Assembly (NCBI GenBank): GCA_017450065.1
Contig: JAFSYI010000003.1
Span: 1-40,149, forward strand
Direction: 5' to 3'
DNA: 40,149 nt
Source: Lachnospiraceae bacterium
GTDB taxonomy: Bacteria; Bacillota; Clostridia; Lachnospirales; Lachnospiraceae
The notes below the pieces were generated by a model, which was given only the letters and a program-made list of their open reading frames with translations, had not been told where the DNA came from and searched no databases. Below, piece by piece: positions 25,011-33,196 of this stretch; position 1 is the first letter of the stretch; each line of letters begins with the position of its first letter. The translations under genes were made by a program, and so were the position numbers.

Positions 25011-25705
25011 GCAAACACCTCCCTGAAATGCTTATCTACGGAGCATCCGTATTTATCACGTATTTCGGCCGGAGTTCCGTATAAGACGAGATGTCCGTTC
25101 TTAAGGAAGACAACCTCATCCAGGATATTCTCTATATCCGAGATAAGGTGTGTGCATATAAGCACTGTGGAACCGGGATTATGGTTCCCGACTATCGTTC
25201 TTATGATATAATCCCTTGCTGCCGGATCCACACCTGCTATCGGTTCATCCAGTATGTACAGCCTGGCATTTCTGCTCATCACAAGGATGAGCTGTACCTT
25301 TTCCTTGGTTCCTTTGGACAGAGTCTTAAGCCTCGCCGTCTCGTCTATTTTCAGCGAAGCTATCATTTCCCTTGCCCTGTCGGGATCGAAATCTTCATAA
25401 AAATCATCAAAAAATCCAATTATATCAGATACGGTATCCTGTGCCTCAAGATAAGTCCTCTCCGGCAGATATGATACTACGTTCCTGCTTTCGGGGCCGG
25501 GGACGAAGCCATCTATATATACCTCTCCCGAGGTTGGCCTTAGCAGTCCGTTGATCATCTTAATAAGTGTGGTCTTACCACTTCCGTTAGGTCCGAGCAG
25601 ACCTATGATGCGCCCGCTGTTTAATGTAAGAGTCAAATCTGACACCACCGGATGACCCGGCCTGTAACATTTTGTCAGATTTCTGCACCTTAATATCGGT
25701 TCCAA
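25004..25705 (-). CDS. ABC transporter ATP-binding subunit
   Basis: A 233-residue ATPase with Walker A GPNGSGKTTL, a signature LSKGTKEKVQL instead of LSGGQ, and Walker B LYILDEPIAGVD. The degenerate signature and the size match YtrB-like ATPases of ABC-2 exporters. A GTG at 25711 would be only one base from GGAGG; the TTG at 25705 lies seven bases from it and is preferred. No GntR repressor precedes the pair, unlike the common ytr-type order. Upstream by 27 bp is the unrecognised coiled-coil protein. Confidence 0.88.
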   Translation of the reverse strand: MEPILRCRNLTKCYRPGHPVVSDLTLTLNSGRIIGLLGPNGSGKTTLIKMINGLLRPTSGEVYIDGFVPGPESRNVVSYLPERTYLEAQDTVSDIIGFFDDFYEDFDPDRAREMIASLKIDETARLKTLSKGTKEKVQLILVMSRNARLYILDEPIAGVDPAARDYIIRTIVGNHNPGSTVLICTHLISDIENILDEVVFLKNGHLVLYGTPAEIRDKYGCSVDKHFREVFAC

Positions 25706-25732
25706 ATTCACACCTCCGTTATTTCTCAGTAA

Positions 25733-26905
25733 CTATACCGTTATATTAACTCCTCCGGCAGCTGCTCCCGATGCGCCATCTCCTGTAGGAGGCATCACGC
25801 CGGAAGCGCTCACAGAACCTCCCGGGACTCCCATGAGGGCCCCCGCCATACCGGTTCCGGCCATCCCGCCGGACATTACTCCGGACACCGGGCCGGCTGA
25901 ATGACTTGGCATCATTCCCTTAAGATAATCCATATCCGCTTTCACGATCGCCTTATTCTCGGAGAGCCTGTGCTTAAGCTTAAGCTTGTTAAGCTCCTGC
26001 TCATCCATATGCGGATCCACTATCTCAACCGCATCCAGCATCCCGGACATTTCCCTCAGCATTTCCGACTGTTCGTCATCCATCTCATCAAGGAAAGCAC
26101 CCATCTGCTCCTGCATTTCCTCTCTCACGGTCTCTGCCTGCTTTCTTGCCGCTTCTTTCTCAATCTCCTGCTGCTTTTGGGCCATCTCTTCCCGCATGGC
26201 CTTTTCATTGTCCTCAATGAGCTTAAGCTGTTTATCGAGGATCTCATCCTTAAGCTGTTCGTATGCATCAACTGTCATGGAACCTGAAGAGCCCGATCCC
26301 TCCATCTTCTTAAACAGCTCATCCCTCTTCTGAGTATTGGTTACCAGCTCTTCAAGCGTCAGATTGTTCTTCTTGCGTTCGGCAACCACCTCCATCTTTC
26401 TCGCATGCGTGAGAGCCAGCTGCAGATCGTTACTGTCACCGTCCGGGCAGGCAAGCTTGCGCTTTATCTCACTTATCTTACGCTTTGCCGCAACTACCGC
26501 CTGGCCTGCACTGGCCGGAGTCTTCGCCCGCATTATCTTATTGGAGATTTCTTTAAAATTGTATATCTTACCACTGTTTAGCAGCTTGTCTTCCTTTGTC
26601 TCTTCACTGTCATCGGTCCCGTTAACCGGATTGTCGGCACCGGACATAAGGCTCATGCCACCCGAATTAGCCTTCTCCTTCTCAAACAGATTACGCAGCT
26701 GATCCTGCATCTGTTTCCTTACCGACTCCTTCGCATTGACATCAACCTTCGCCGTTCCTATATTCCACCCTGTATTCGTCGTATTTCCCATATTGGTCTG
26801 ACTGTTATTCATACTGCCGGCAGCTGTTCCTCTTCCGTTACCGGCTGACTGCGCATACAGTGAATTCATCAGGTTAAATCCCTGCCCCTGTGAACCTATC
26901 CTCAT
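25733..26905 (-). CDS. Unrecognised Met/Gly-rich protein with long central coiled coil
   Basis: A 390-residue protein that I do not recognise. Residues 1-60 are Asn/Gly/Ser-rich. Residues 110-185 contain a basic helical block (KTPASAGQAVVAAKRKISEI, then ALTHARKMEVVAERKKNNL). Residues 215-290 form a strongly charged coiled coil (EKAMREEMAQKQQEIEKEAA and following). An acidic stretch (DEMDDEQSEML) follows, then a Gly/Met/Ala-rich tail from 330 to the end. There is no signal peptide or membrane helix. Amphipathic and low-complexity ends suggest a structural or scaffold protein rather than an enzyme. The start has GGAGG seven bases upstream. It heads a unit with an ABC-2 exporter and a response regulator, so a role in that system is possible. 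Confidence 0.75.
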   Translation of the reverse strand: MRIGSQGQGFNLMNSLYAQSAGNGRGTAAGSMNNSQTNMGNTTNTGWNIGTAKVDVNAKESVRKQMQDQLRNLFEKEKANSGGMSLMSGADNPVNGTDDSEETKEDKLLNSGKIYNFKEISNKIMRAKTPASAGQAVVAAKRKISEIKRKLACPDGDSNDLQLALTHARKMEVVAERKKNNLTLEELVTNTQKRDELFKKMEGSGSSGSMTVDAYEQLKDEILDKQLKLIEDNEKAMREEMAQKQQEIEKEAARKQAETVREEMQEQMGAFLDEMDDEQSEMLREMSGMLDAVEIVDPHMDEQELNKLKLKHRLSENKAIVKADMDYLKGMMPSHSAGPVSGVMSGGMAGTGMAGALMGVPGGSVSASGVMPPTGDGASGAAAGGVNITV

Positions 26906-26929
26906 ATTTCATCCTCCGTGATCTGTATG

Positions 26930-26946
26930 TCACCATTCAGAACAGC
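26930..26946. repeat. Degenerate end of repeat family A
   Basis: The segment ACCATTCAGAACAG matches ACTATTCAGAACAG of the 15533-15551 copy at 13 of 14 positions. It lies about 30 bp before the start of the coiled-coil gene. No full element is visible. Confidence 0.3.
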
Positions 26947-27009
26947 ACATATATTTTAAGTGACCGGACTAAATTCGTTCACTGTAAGTATTTTGAGACT
27001 CCGTCAAGC

Positions 27010-27026
27010 ATCTGTTCTGAACAGAT
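27010..27026. promoter_or_regulatory. Perfect 17-bp dyad, candidate operator
   Basis: ATCTGTTC-T-GAACAGAT has eight-base arms with perfect symmetry. A further half, ATCTGTT, lies at 27039-27045. It is about 105 bp upstream of the coiled-coil/ABC-2/response-regulator unit and 50 bp after the flavoprotein stop codon. It could bind a dimeric regulator, or be an RNA hairpin. Confidence 0.4.
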
Positions 27027-27076
27027 AAGGATATAGTCATCTGTTTATATATATATCGTCCTATATTTGTTAATAA

Positions 27077-28390
27077 TTAACCGTATACCGTCGCAGCTGC
27101 ACTCCTTCCGGCAACAGCCCCCGACGAAAACGCCCACTGCAGATTATACCCCCCACAGGTTCCGTCTACATCACACAGTTCACCGACTATATACAGCCCC
27201 GGAACCTTTCGTGACTCAAGTTCATCGGTAAGCTCCGATACGGCGAAGCCCCCTGCCGTAACCTGAGCTCTTTCATATCCGGCGTCTCCCGTAACCGTAA
27301 CCCTCAGATCCCGCAATATGCCGGTAAGCTTCTCAAGCTGTTTTTCCGGAACGTTACCTGCAAGCGATCCGGGTATGATCCCGGCAACACCAAGACAGTA
27401 TTCTGCGAGCTTTTCATTAAGACACAGGCTCATTGCCTCATGGGCATTTCTGTCCCTCTTAAAATCACTTCTCCGGTCAGGATCATACACTCCCTTAAAC
27501 GCCCTGCTTACAAGCTCTCTCAGCTCTTCCTTTGTTTCATCGGGAAAGAGATTTATATGCACGGTAACCTTTCTTCCCACAGGGAAGGCTGCAGTCGCAT
27601 ATCTGCTCATCTGCATTACCGGTATTCCGCTGATATTATCCTTATTAAATATTATCTCGCCGCGTTCCTCCGAGGCATCCAGCCCGTCTATGGTAAGCCG
27701 GACCGAACACTTCACCCTTACTCCGGCAAGCTTTGACAGCTTCCTGTCTTCAAACATAAGCGGTACCAGTGCCGCACGCTGTCTTACCATTGTATGTCCC
27801 ATTCCGGTAATGACACCGTTGAGATTTCCGTCACTTCCGTGAACCGGGCTGGCCTTTCCGCCTGTTGCAGCTATAACCTTCTTGCATCTGTATATGCGTG
27901 TATGGGTTTCTACCGTAAAATTCTCCTCATCAGGTATTATGTCAACCACCATCTCCTCACAGACCACACTGACATCCAGCCTCCTGCACTCAAGAAGCAG
28001 TGCATCGGCAACAGTCCTTGCCTGCTCATTATACGGATATATATAATCTCCTATATGCTTGGTCATCATACCGAGGTTGTGAAAAAAGAGCAGGAGATCA
28101 TTCCTGTCATAGTAATCCACGATCGTCATTGCATATTCGGGATCACTCCCTCTGTATACTCCGCGTTCCATATTCAGATTGGAAAAATTACATCTTCCGT
28201 TGCCTGTTGCATACAGCTTCTTAAGCGGCCTGTCGTTTCGTTCCAGAACGATCACATGCGCCCCTTCCCTTGCCGCCATTATTGCCGCCATAAGTCCTGC
28301 CGGACCCGCGCCTGCCACTGCGATATCGCAGGTATGTACTTTTTCTTCTTTGATATCTTTTCTGCCCATTTTCATTCTCTGCTCAGCCAT
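27077..28390 (-). CDS. HI0933-family FAD-dependent oxidoreductase (BaiN-like)
   Basis: A 437-residue flavoprotein. The N-terminus has the dinucleotide fold GAGPAGLMAAIMAA (about 27-40) and the family motif LKKLYATGNGRCNFSN; the middle has ATGGKASPVHGSDG; the C-terminus has GLYIVGELCDVDGTCGGYNLQWAFSSG with the family's FAD-contacting GGYN-Q-A. Members are poorly defined oxidoreductases; one, BaiN, acts in bile acid dehydroxylation, but that function should not be assumed here. The first ~20 residues before the fold are unusually charged. The gene overlaps the upstream DUF3592-like gene by eight bases (ATGGCTGA). Confidence 0.9.
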   Translation of the reverse strand: MAEQRMKMGRKDIKEEKVHTCDIAVAGAGPAGLMAAIMAAREGAHVIVLERNDRPLKKLYATGNGRCNFSNLNMERGVYRGSDPEYAMTIVDYYDRNDLLLFFHNLGMMTKHIGDYIYPYNEQARTVADALLLECRRLDVSVVCEEMVVDIIPDEENFTVETHTRIYRCKKVIAATGGKASPVHGSDGNLNGVITGMGHTMVRQRAALVPLMFEDRKLSKLAGVRVKCSVRLTIDGLDASEERGEIIFNKDNISGIPVMQMSRYATAAFPVGRKVTVHINLFPDETKEELRELVSRAFKGVYDPDRRSDFKRDRNAHEAMSLCLNEKLAEYCLGVAGIIPGSLAGNVPEKQLEKLTGILRDLRVTVTGDAGYERAQVTAGGFAVSELTDELESRKVPGLYIVGELCDVDGTCGGYNLQWAFSSGAVAGRSAAATVYG

Positions 28391-28814
28391 ATGTCCTTGT
28401 TGAGATCACACCGCCGGCTATCGCGATAACCGCAAGACCTGCCCCTGCAGATATCACGCCTATCACCCTGCTGTTGTCACCCCTCTTATCGATGGATGCG
28501 ATATAATATTCCGATGCATCCTTGGGATTATACTTCATTTTAACCTTTGAGCCCTCACCCAGGTCTGTATTAAGGCTGTAATGCAGCGTATACACCTGTT
28601 CATCCACTGTGTACTCAAGGTCTGTCTCATACCGGAGGCTCTTATCCTCCGCACTGCCCTTCGTTTTTACTTTTGTTACGACTGCCTTCGTATCCTCAGT
28701 GCACCTTGCTATCTTCTGTTCATTCATCCTGCTCAGAACAAATATGGATATAAGCCCGAATACGATCAGTATGGCCCCGGCCACCATTGCGGGAATACGT
28801 GTGGAATCACCCAT
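28383..28814 (-). CDS. DUF3592-like two-helix membrane protein
   Basis: A 143-residue protein with one helix near the N-terminus (about 8-28), a beta-rich external or cytoplasmic middle (YTVDEQVYTLHYSLNTDLGE, then VKMKYNPKDASEYY) and a second helix (about 116-136). This is the DUF3592 pattern; function unknown. The start follows GAGG by about eight bases, 23 bp after the lysozyme-like gene, and its end overlaps the flavoprotein gene. Confidence 0.7.
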   Translation of the reverse strand: MGDSTRIPAMVAGAILIVFGLISIFVLSRMNEQKIARCTEDTKAVVTKVKTKGSAEDKSLRYETDLEYTVDEQVYTLHYSLNTDLGEGSKVKMKYNPKDASEYYIASIDKRGDNSRVIGVISAGAGLAVIAIAGGVISTRTYG

Positions 28815-28837
28815 CGCAAATACCTCTTTAAACGGTT

Positions 28838-31309
28838 TTACTTCAGATTTTCAATTATACTCTGCGCATACTCGGGAACGACCGTAAAGAAGTTTTCCTT
28901 CTCTCCGAAACCGTTGATACCCGTCGCATCGGCTGCATATACATTCGGTTCTGCCTTTCCGGCCATTCCGCTGTCCCACCACAGCTGGAACCATCTGAGC
29001 GCATTACTCTGTCTCTCTTCCAGAGCCTTACCGGGAACTCCCTCATATTCCGCCAGGAACTGCGTCGTATAATACATTGTCATATACCTGTACAGATGAT
29101 ATCTGTATATATACTTAAAAAGCTGCCTGTATTGGTTTCTGGCCCTCTCATTTGCCACCACTGTCGGATCGGCATCCATTATCCATCCGTATTTGTAATC
29201 CAGCACCTCATTACCGTCTTCATCGATCGTAACCGTGTCATTAATGATCCCGTAATGCTGGAAGGGTCCGTTCTGTTCGATGCCGTTTTCCAGAATAAAT
29301 ATGTTTGAAGCATTATTCTCACATATAAGATCACGCCCTGCCGCACGTGAATAATCATTCCAGTCCGGGTCGGAACCAAGTACTCCGTGCCTGCCGTCTA
29401 TCCGTCCGTGCCATGCCAGTCCCGCTGATCTTTCGGCATATTCAAATGCCAGATTTCTGGCAGTGTTTTTGTCTGCTGTACGGGCTTTATCATCCGTATC
29501 GCTTCTGTCCCAGTCCGCACCGGATGTAGAAAGCGCCTTGCCGTTTTCCCAATCCCATCTGTCATACGCAACTGCAGCTATATAATCATTATTCGGAGTA
29601 TCGTAATAAGCATCAGTGATAACGCCCTTACGAAGCGACTTATCCTCTGCCCTGAAATCGGTAATATCCTCCGTATTATCACCGACCGGACTTATGGTAT
29701 CCGTTGCTTCTCCGAATTCAACAACATCATCCGCCACATAGAACAGATCGGGATCCCATCCGTGCTCCTCCGTAAATGCCGCCTTGCCGTCCCATGTCCA
29801 TCCTTCCATTGAAGTATCGGAAAGATTACCAAGACTGACAGTACTGTCTCCTTTCCAGAATATCTGCCCGGTATCAGCCCAGGAATTAAGCCATGCTGCC
29901 CTGCTGTCGCCATTCGTTATATCCAGAGTATAAGCGAGCTGTACAAGCGGATCGCACCATGTCCCCTTTACAGGAGACTCACTCAGTATCCACTTGTCAC
30001 TGTCCCATATTGCTGCACCTTTATTGACTCCGTTATAAAACTGCAGGCCTTTCTTTGCCGCATAAGACATCAGCCTGGAATTTCTTCCGGGAGTCCTCGC
30101 TATGTGAGCCGGCTCGCTGCTTTCTGCCTGTTCCACACGGTCCGTCGTGGCTTCGGCCTTCTTCTTTGCCAGATCCTCATGTGAAGGATCGTCTCCTATC
30201 TCTTCGCCGGTTCCCGTACCGTTCTCCAGCTCACTGCTCTCAATGTTCCCATCCATTACACTTACAGACTGCTCTCTGCTTTTATCGGCATAGGCTGCGC
30301 TGTCCCGCCCTGCAATATTATAGCCTTCACTGTCATCGTCCTCATCCGGTGCAAGGCTCTGTGTACCCGAATACGTATCTGTCCACTGGGCCAGTCCTAT
30401 GCCCGCCTTATATATATCACTGTGGCGCTCGAAATATCCGTTCATTTCATCCGTACCCCAGTAGTACTCGGTATTAAAGTCGCGTTTCAGGGCCTCTTGC
30501 TTGGTATAGCCTATTGCCCACGGTTCATAGAACACGGCTTCGACAGCAGTGGGATCCAGTCCGGATTCCTGCTCCCAGTTGCCCAGGAGAGCGCATATCT
30601 GTTCGCCTCTCAGACCATAGTATGTGGGGTTTCCCTTACCTCCACCCTCTGCCTGCTTAAAAGAGCTCATTGTCGACCAGATACGCCTGGCAAGCTCGCG
30701 TTTGTTGGCTTCTATGTTTTCCGAATATCCCGTCAGGTCACTTGCGGGATCCAGAGCCACATAATCACCCGATACACTGTTACCGCTTGCAGAAGGATAA
30801 GCCGGAACAAATGCTCCGCTTCTTGCACTTGCCACGGCATCCGTACTTCTTATCCGGTTTCCCGCCCTGACATCTGTCTGTTCTTCGCTCACGTCTGCGG
30901 ATTCCGCCTCTTTAGTCTTATATTCCGCGCCTCCTTTTGCCAATGCTCCCTCCGCGGCATTATCCTCATAAAGAGCTTCGTCATACACGGTTCTTCCCTC
31001 AGTGGTATCGGGAGGTATAACGGCGGATATTACCAGAAACATAACCAGCACATGCGGTACGCTCAGAAGAAGTATCTGTGGGATCACAGGTCCGGCCACG
31101 GACATTTTGTCCTTCAGCTTTCCGAATGCTTTCGATATTCTCAGGTTTTTTACGGAATCAAATTCCTTAAAGCTCTTAAGCGCTTTTAATATCTTTATTG
31201 TATTTTTTATTTTTGGATTTTCCCTGATCTTGAATTGCTTCAGGTTCCTAAACAGTTTCAAAACATCTTTCCCCGCTACTGCTATAAGCATACATAACTG
31301 TCGGGCCAC
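28838..31309 (-). CDS. Membrane-anchored protein with phage-tail-type lysozyme domain
   Basis: An 823-residue protein (if the GTG at 31309 is used). Residues 1-70 are basic and helical, and one membrane helix follows (about 73-97). After an acidic linker, residues about 205-320 resemble the phage-tail lysozyme domain (QICALLGNWEQESGLDP with candidate catalytic Glu248, and KAGIGLAQWTD). The C-terminal half (from about 420) is a second Trp-rich region of unknown fold. This order resembles cell-wall hydrolases of conjugative elements in Firmicutes, but no other transfer genes are near. The start is unclear: GTG 31309 and ATG 31291 lie inside the FdhD gene without good ribosome sites, while a TTG at 31261 follows GGGGAAAG. 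A true start near 31261 would give a basic N-terminus. Confidence 0.8.
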   Translation of the reverse strand: MARQLCMLIAVAGKDVLKLFRNLKQFKIRENPKIKNTIKILKALKSFKEFDSVKNLRISKAFGKLKDKMSVAGPVIPQILLLSVPHVLVMFLVISAVIPPDTTEGRTVYDEALYEDNAAEGALAKGGAEYKTKEAESADVSEEQTDVRAGNRIRSTDAVASARSGAFVPAYPSASGNSVSGDYVALDPASDLTGYSENIEANKRELARRIWSTMSSFKQAEGGGKGNPTYYGLRGEQICALLGNWEQESGLDPTAVEAVFYEPWAIGYTKQEALKRDFNTEYYWGTDEMNGYFERHSDIYKAGIGLAQWTDTYSGTQSLAPDEDDDSEGYNIAGRDSAAYADKSREQSVSVMDGNIESSELENGTGTGEEIGDDPSHEDLAKKKAEATTDRVEQAESSEPAHIARTPGRNSRLMSYAAKKGLQFYNGVNKGAAIWDSDKWILSESPVKGTWCDPLVQLAYTLDITNGDSRAAWLNSWADTGQIFWKGDSTVSLGNLSDTSMEGWTWDGKAAFTEEHGWDPDLFYVADDVVEFGEATDTISPVGDNTEDITDFRAEDKSLRKGVITDAYYDTPNNDYIAAVAYDRWDWENGKALSTSGADWDRSDTDDKARTADKNTARNLAFEYAERSAGLAWHGRIDGRHGVLGSDPDWNDYSRAAGRDLICENNASNIFILENGIEQNGPFQHYGIINDTVTIDEDGNEVLDYKYGWIMDADPTVVANERARNQYRQLFKYIYRYHLYRYMTMYYTTQFLAEYEGVPGKALEERQSNALRWFQLWWDSGMAGKAEPNVYAADATGINGFGEKENFFTVVPEYAQSIIENLK

Positions 31310-32079
31310 GCCCTGAAGTAGAGATTAAGCCCGTACTCCCTTGCAAGCTCTGCAGCCTGTCCGGTCGGAACCGACTTGGATACCAGACCGGCCACGCCTG
31401 CCCTTATGCCCTTCCTTACCATATCCACGGGAAGCCTGCCTGATGTAAAGAGCAGACACTCCAAAGGATCATAACCCTTTAATTCCATCTCTCCTATAGC
31501 CTTGTCAAGGGCATTGTGCCTTCCTATATCCTCACAGGTATATACCACCCTGCCTGCATGCATGAGACAGGCGCTCTGGGTTCCACCGGTTTCCCGGTGA
31601 AGCTTTACGTCCTTTTTAAAGCGGTCGGTCAGTTCAAATATCTCCTCCGGTCTTATCTCTCTGTGTGGAGCTATCTTCTTAAGCGGCCTCCCGGTCATTA
31701 TCAGATTTATATTATCCGTACAGCAGGTCTGTATCTCCTGTGATACAGTTGCTTTGTCATGGCCATTGACCGGTTGTTCCGCAGCTTTCCCCGAAAGGAA
31801 CACCTTTGCTCTGTGTCCGGTCTCGCATATATATATGCTTTCAATATCCTCAGCACGTTCCACAAAGCCTTCGCTAAGAAGCCTTCCCACCACAAGATTA
31901 ACAATATCGCATGCCGTACAGACAAGCCTGACGGCTTCTGTTTCATTTATTATTATTGTAAGCTCATGTTCCCGTAATAACCTGTGTTCTTCCGTGAAGC
32001 TTTCTCCGTTCCGCTTCACTGTGCACATTCCGACTGTTTCCGCATTTTCCTGTTCCCGGAAGAGATCCCTTATTTTCAA
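31282..32079 (-). CDS. fdhD: Formate dehydrogenase accessory sulfurtransferase FdhD
   Basis: A 265-residue protein. FdhD passes sulfur from a cysteine desulfurase to the molybdenum or tungsten cofactor of formate dehydrogenase. Conserved blocks are clear: RETGGTQSACLM, YTCEDIGRHNALDKAIG, FTSGRLPVDMVRK and SVPTGQAAELAREYGLNLYF. The active-site loop, CxxC in the E. coli enzyme, reads QTCCTDN here (Cys119, Cys120), so the two cysteines are adjacent. The start is TTG with AAGAGG upstream. No formate dehydrogenase or cofactor gene is in the window. It follows the HAD gene by 21 bp and overlaps the lysozyme-like gene. Confidence 0.93.
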   Translation of the reverse strand: MKIRDLFREQENAETVGMCTVKRNGESFTEEHRLLREHELTIIINETEAVRLVCTACDIVNLVVGRLLSEGFVERAEDIESIYICETGHRAKVFLSGKAAEQPVNGHDKATVSQEIQTCCTDNINLIMTGRPLKKIAPHREIRPEEIFELTDRFKKDVKLHRETGGTQSACLMHAGRVVYTCEDIGRHNALDKAIGEMELKGYDPLECLLFTSGRLPVDMVRKGIRAGVAGLVSKSVPTGQAAELAREYGLNLYFRAWPDSYVCL

Positions 32080-32100
32080 AAAAACACCTCTTAAATAATC

Positions 32101-32886
32101 TTATATGATACCGTATTTTTCCATAGCCTTGCTGATACCGTCACGCTCAAGGAGATCTGTTGTATGATCACATATCTCCCTGACCTTATCATCCGACCGC
32201 CCCATGGCAACAGATATCCCGGCCACTTCCAGCATCTCCCTGTCATTGACACTGTCGCCGAACGCCATGGTATCCTTGGGATCCTTATTAAAAAGATCGC
32301 ATAGAGCAAGTATCCCGGTACCCTTATCATAGCCCTTTGGTACCATCTCGACCACCTTCTCATCATGATCGTCAAGTACCATATAGGTGTAGATATCCGA
32401 CAGCTCACCAAAGCACCTTTCACTGTCGGAATCCCTGAAATCACAGGATAATTTATTCATCCTCCAGCTGCCCCAGTTATCGGTTATGCCAAGAACACTG
32501 TGCCCGATCTCTCTCATAACCTTTTCAACATACATATTTCCTTTAAAATCACCTGTATCGATATACAGATGTTCCGGACCCTCAAGGATCGGCTTAAGTC
32601 CGTTACGTCTGATGGATTCCATCGTCCTTAAGGCATCCTCACGGCTGACAAGATGATTAAGAATAACCCTTCCGTCATATTCGATCATGCATCCGCATGC
32701 CGAAACGATACCGTCAAATCCAAGACTGAGAAGCTTCTCACTCCGTACATAGGCTCTGGCCCGCCCTGTGTTTATAAAGCATTTATGCCCATTGGCACGG
32801 GCCCTCTTTATGGCATCTTCCGTACTCTTCGGAATATAATTCCTGTAATCCCAGAGGGTACCGTCTATATCAAAAAATATCAGCAT
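32101..32886 (-). CDS. Cof-type HAD-superfamily sugar-phosphatase-like hydrolase
   Basis: A 261-residue cytoplasmic enzyme with the HAD motifs: nucleophile Asp6 and acid Asp8 (FFDIDGT), motif II Thr in FINTGR (37-42), motif III Lys in YDKGTGI and motif IV FGDSVNDREML. The cap between about 85 and 185 makes it Cof type (IIB). Members dephosphorylate sugar phosphates or flavin-like compounds; the substrate is not predictable. It starts just after the broken chemotaxis-receptor fragment and leads into the FdhD gene. Confidence 0.88.
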   Translation of the reverse strand: MLIFFDIDGTLWDYRNYIPKSTEDAIKRARANGHKCFINTGRARAYVRSEKLLSLGFDGIVSACGCMIEYDGRVILNHLVSREDALRTMESIRRNGLKPILEGPEHLYIDTGDFKGNMYVEKVMREIGHSVLGITDNWGSWRMNKLSCDFRDSDSERCFGELSDIYTYMVLDDHDEKVVEMVPKGYDKGTGILALCDLFNKDPKDTMAFGDSVNDREMLEVAGISVAMGRSDDKVREICDHTTDLLERDGISKAMEKYGII

Positions 32887-32890
32887 TATA

Positions 32891-33130
32891 TCAGTTCCCG
32901 TTCCAGTTAAATCTCAACGTGATCTCCACGAGCTCCCTGACAGCCTCTCTTGCATCCTGAAGCTTCCTGTAGCCCTGTTCATTGGAAATACGCATTTCAT
33001 TGGATCTGGCCGCTATATCATTTAGCTTCGATGTTGGCATTAAGGGCAAGAAAGTTGGTATTCGAGGAAATACTCTTTATATCGTCGGTGAGCTCATGGA
33101 TACGGTTCACGGCCTTTGAGAAGCATGGCT
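32891..33130 (-). pseudogene. Remnant of a methyl-accepting chemotaxis receptor signalling domain
   Basis: On the minus strand the frame from about 33130 reads KAVNRIHELTDDIKSISSNT and then NFLALNANIEAK, which matches the tip of the receptor signalling hairpin (usual form IASQTNLLALNAAIEAA), and stops at once. A shift of frame continues DIAARSNEMRISNEQGYRKL and then QDAREAVRELVEITLRFNW, ending at TGA 32893-32891. Both parts fit one gene broken by a frameshift and lacking the sensor, HAMP and most of the signalling domain. It lies between the diguanylate cyclase and HAD genes and is not expected to be functional. Confidence 0.65.
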
Positions 33131-33196
33131 GACATAAACAGCCATACAGAGGGAGTGGCTACAGAAATATAATCATCTGTTTTTTCAAGGGATTTA

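Noticed and set aside
28838-31309. Evidence for an integrated conjugative element or prophage
   Set aside because: Only one hydrolase-type gene is present; no integrase, relaxase, portal or tail genes were found nearby.
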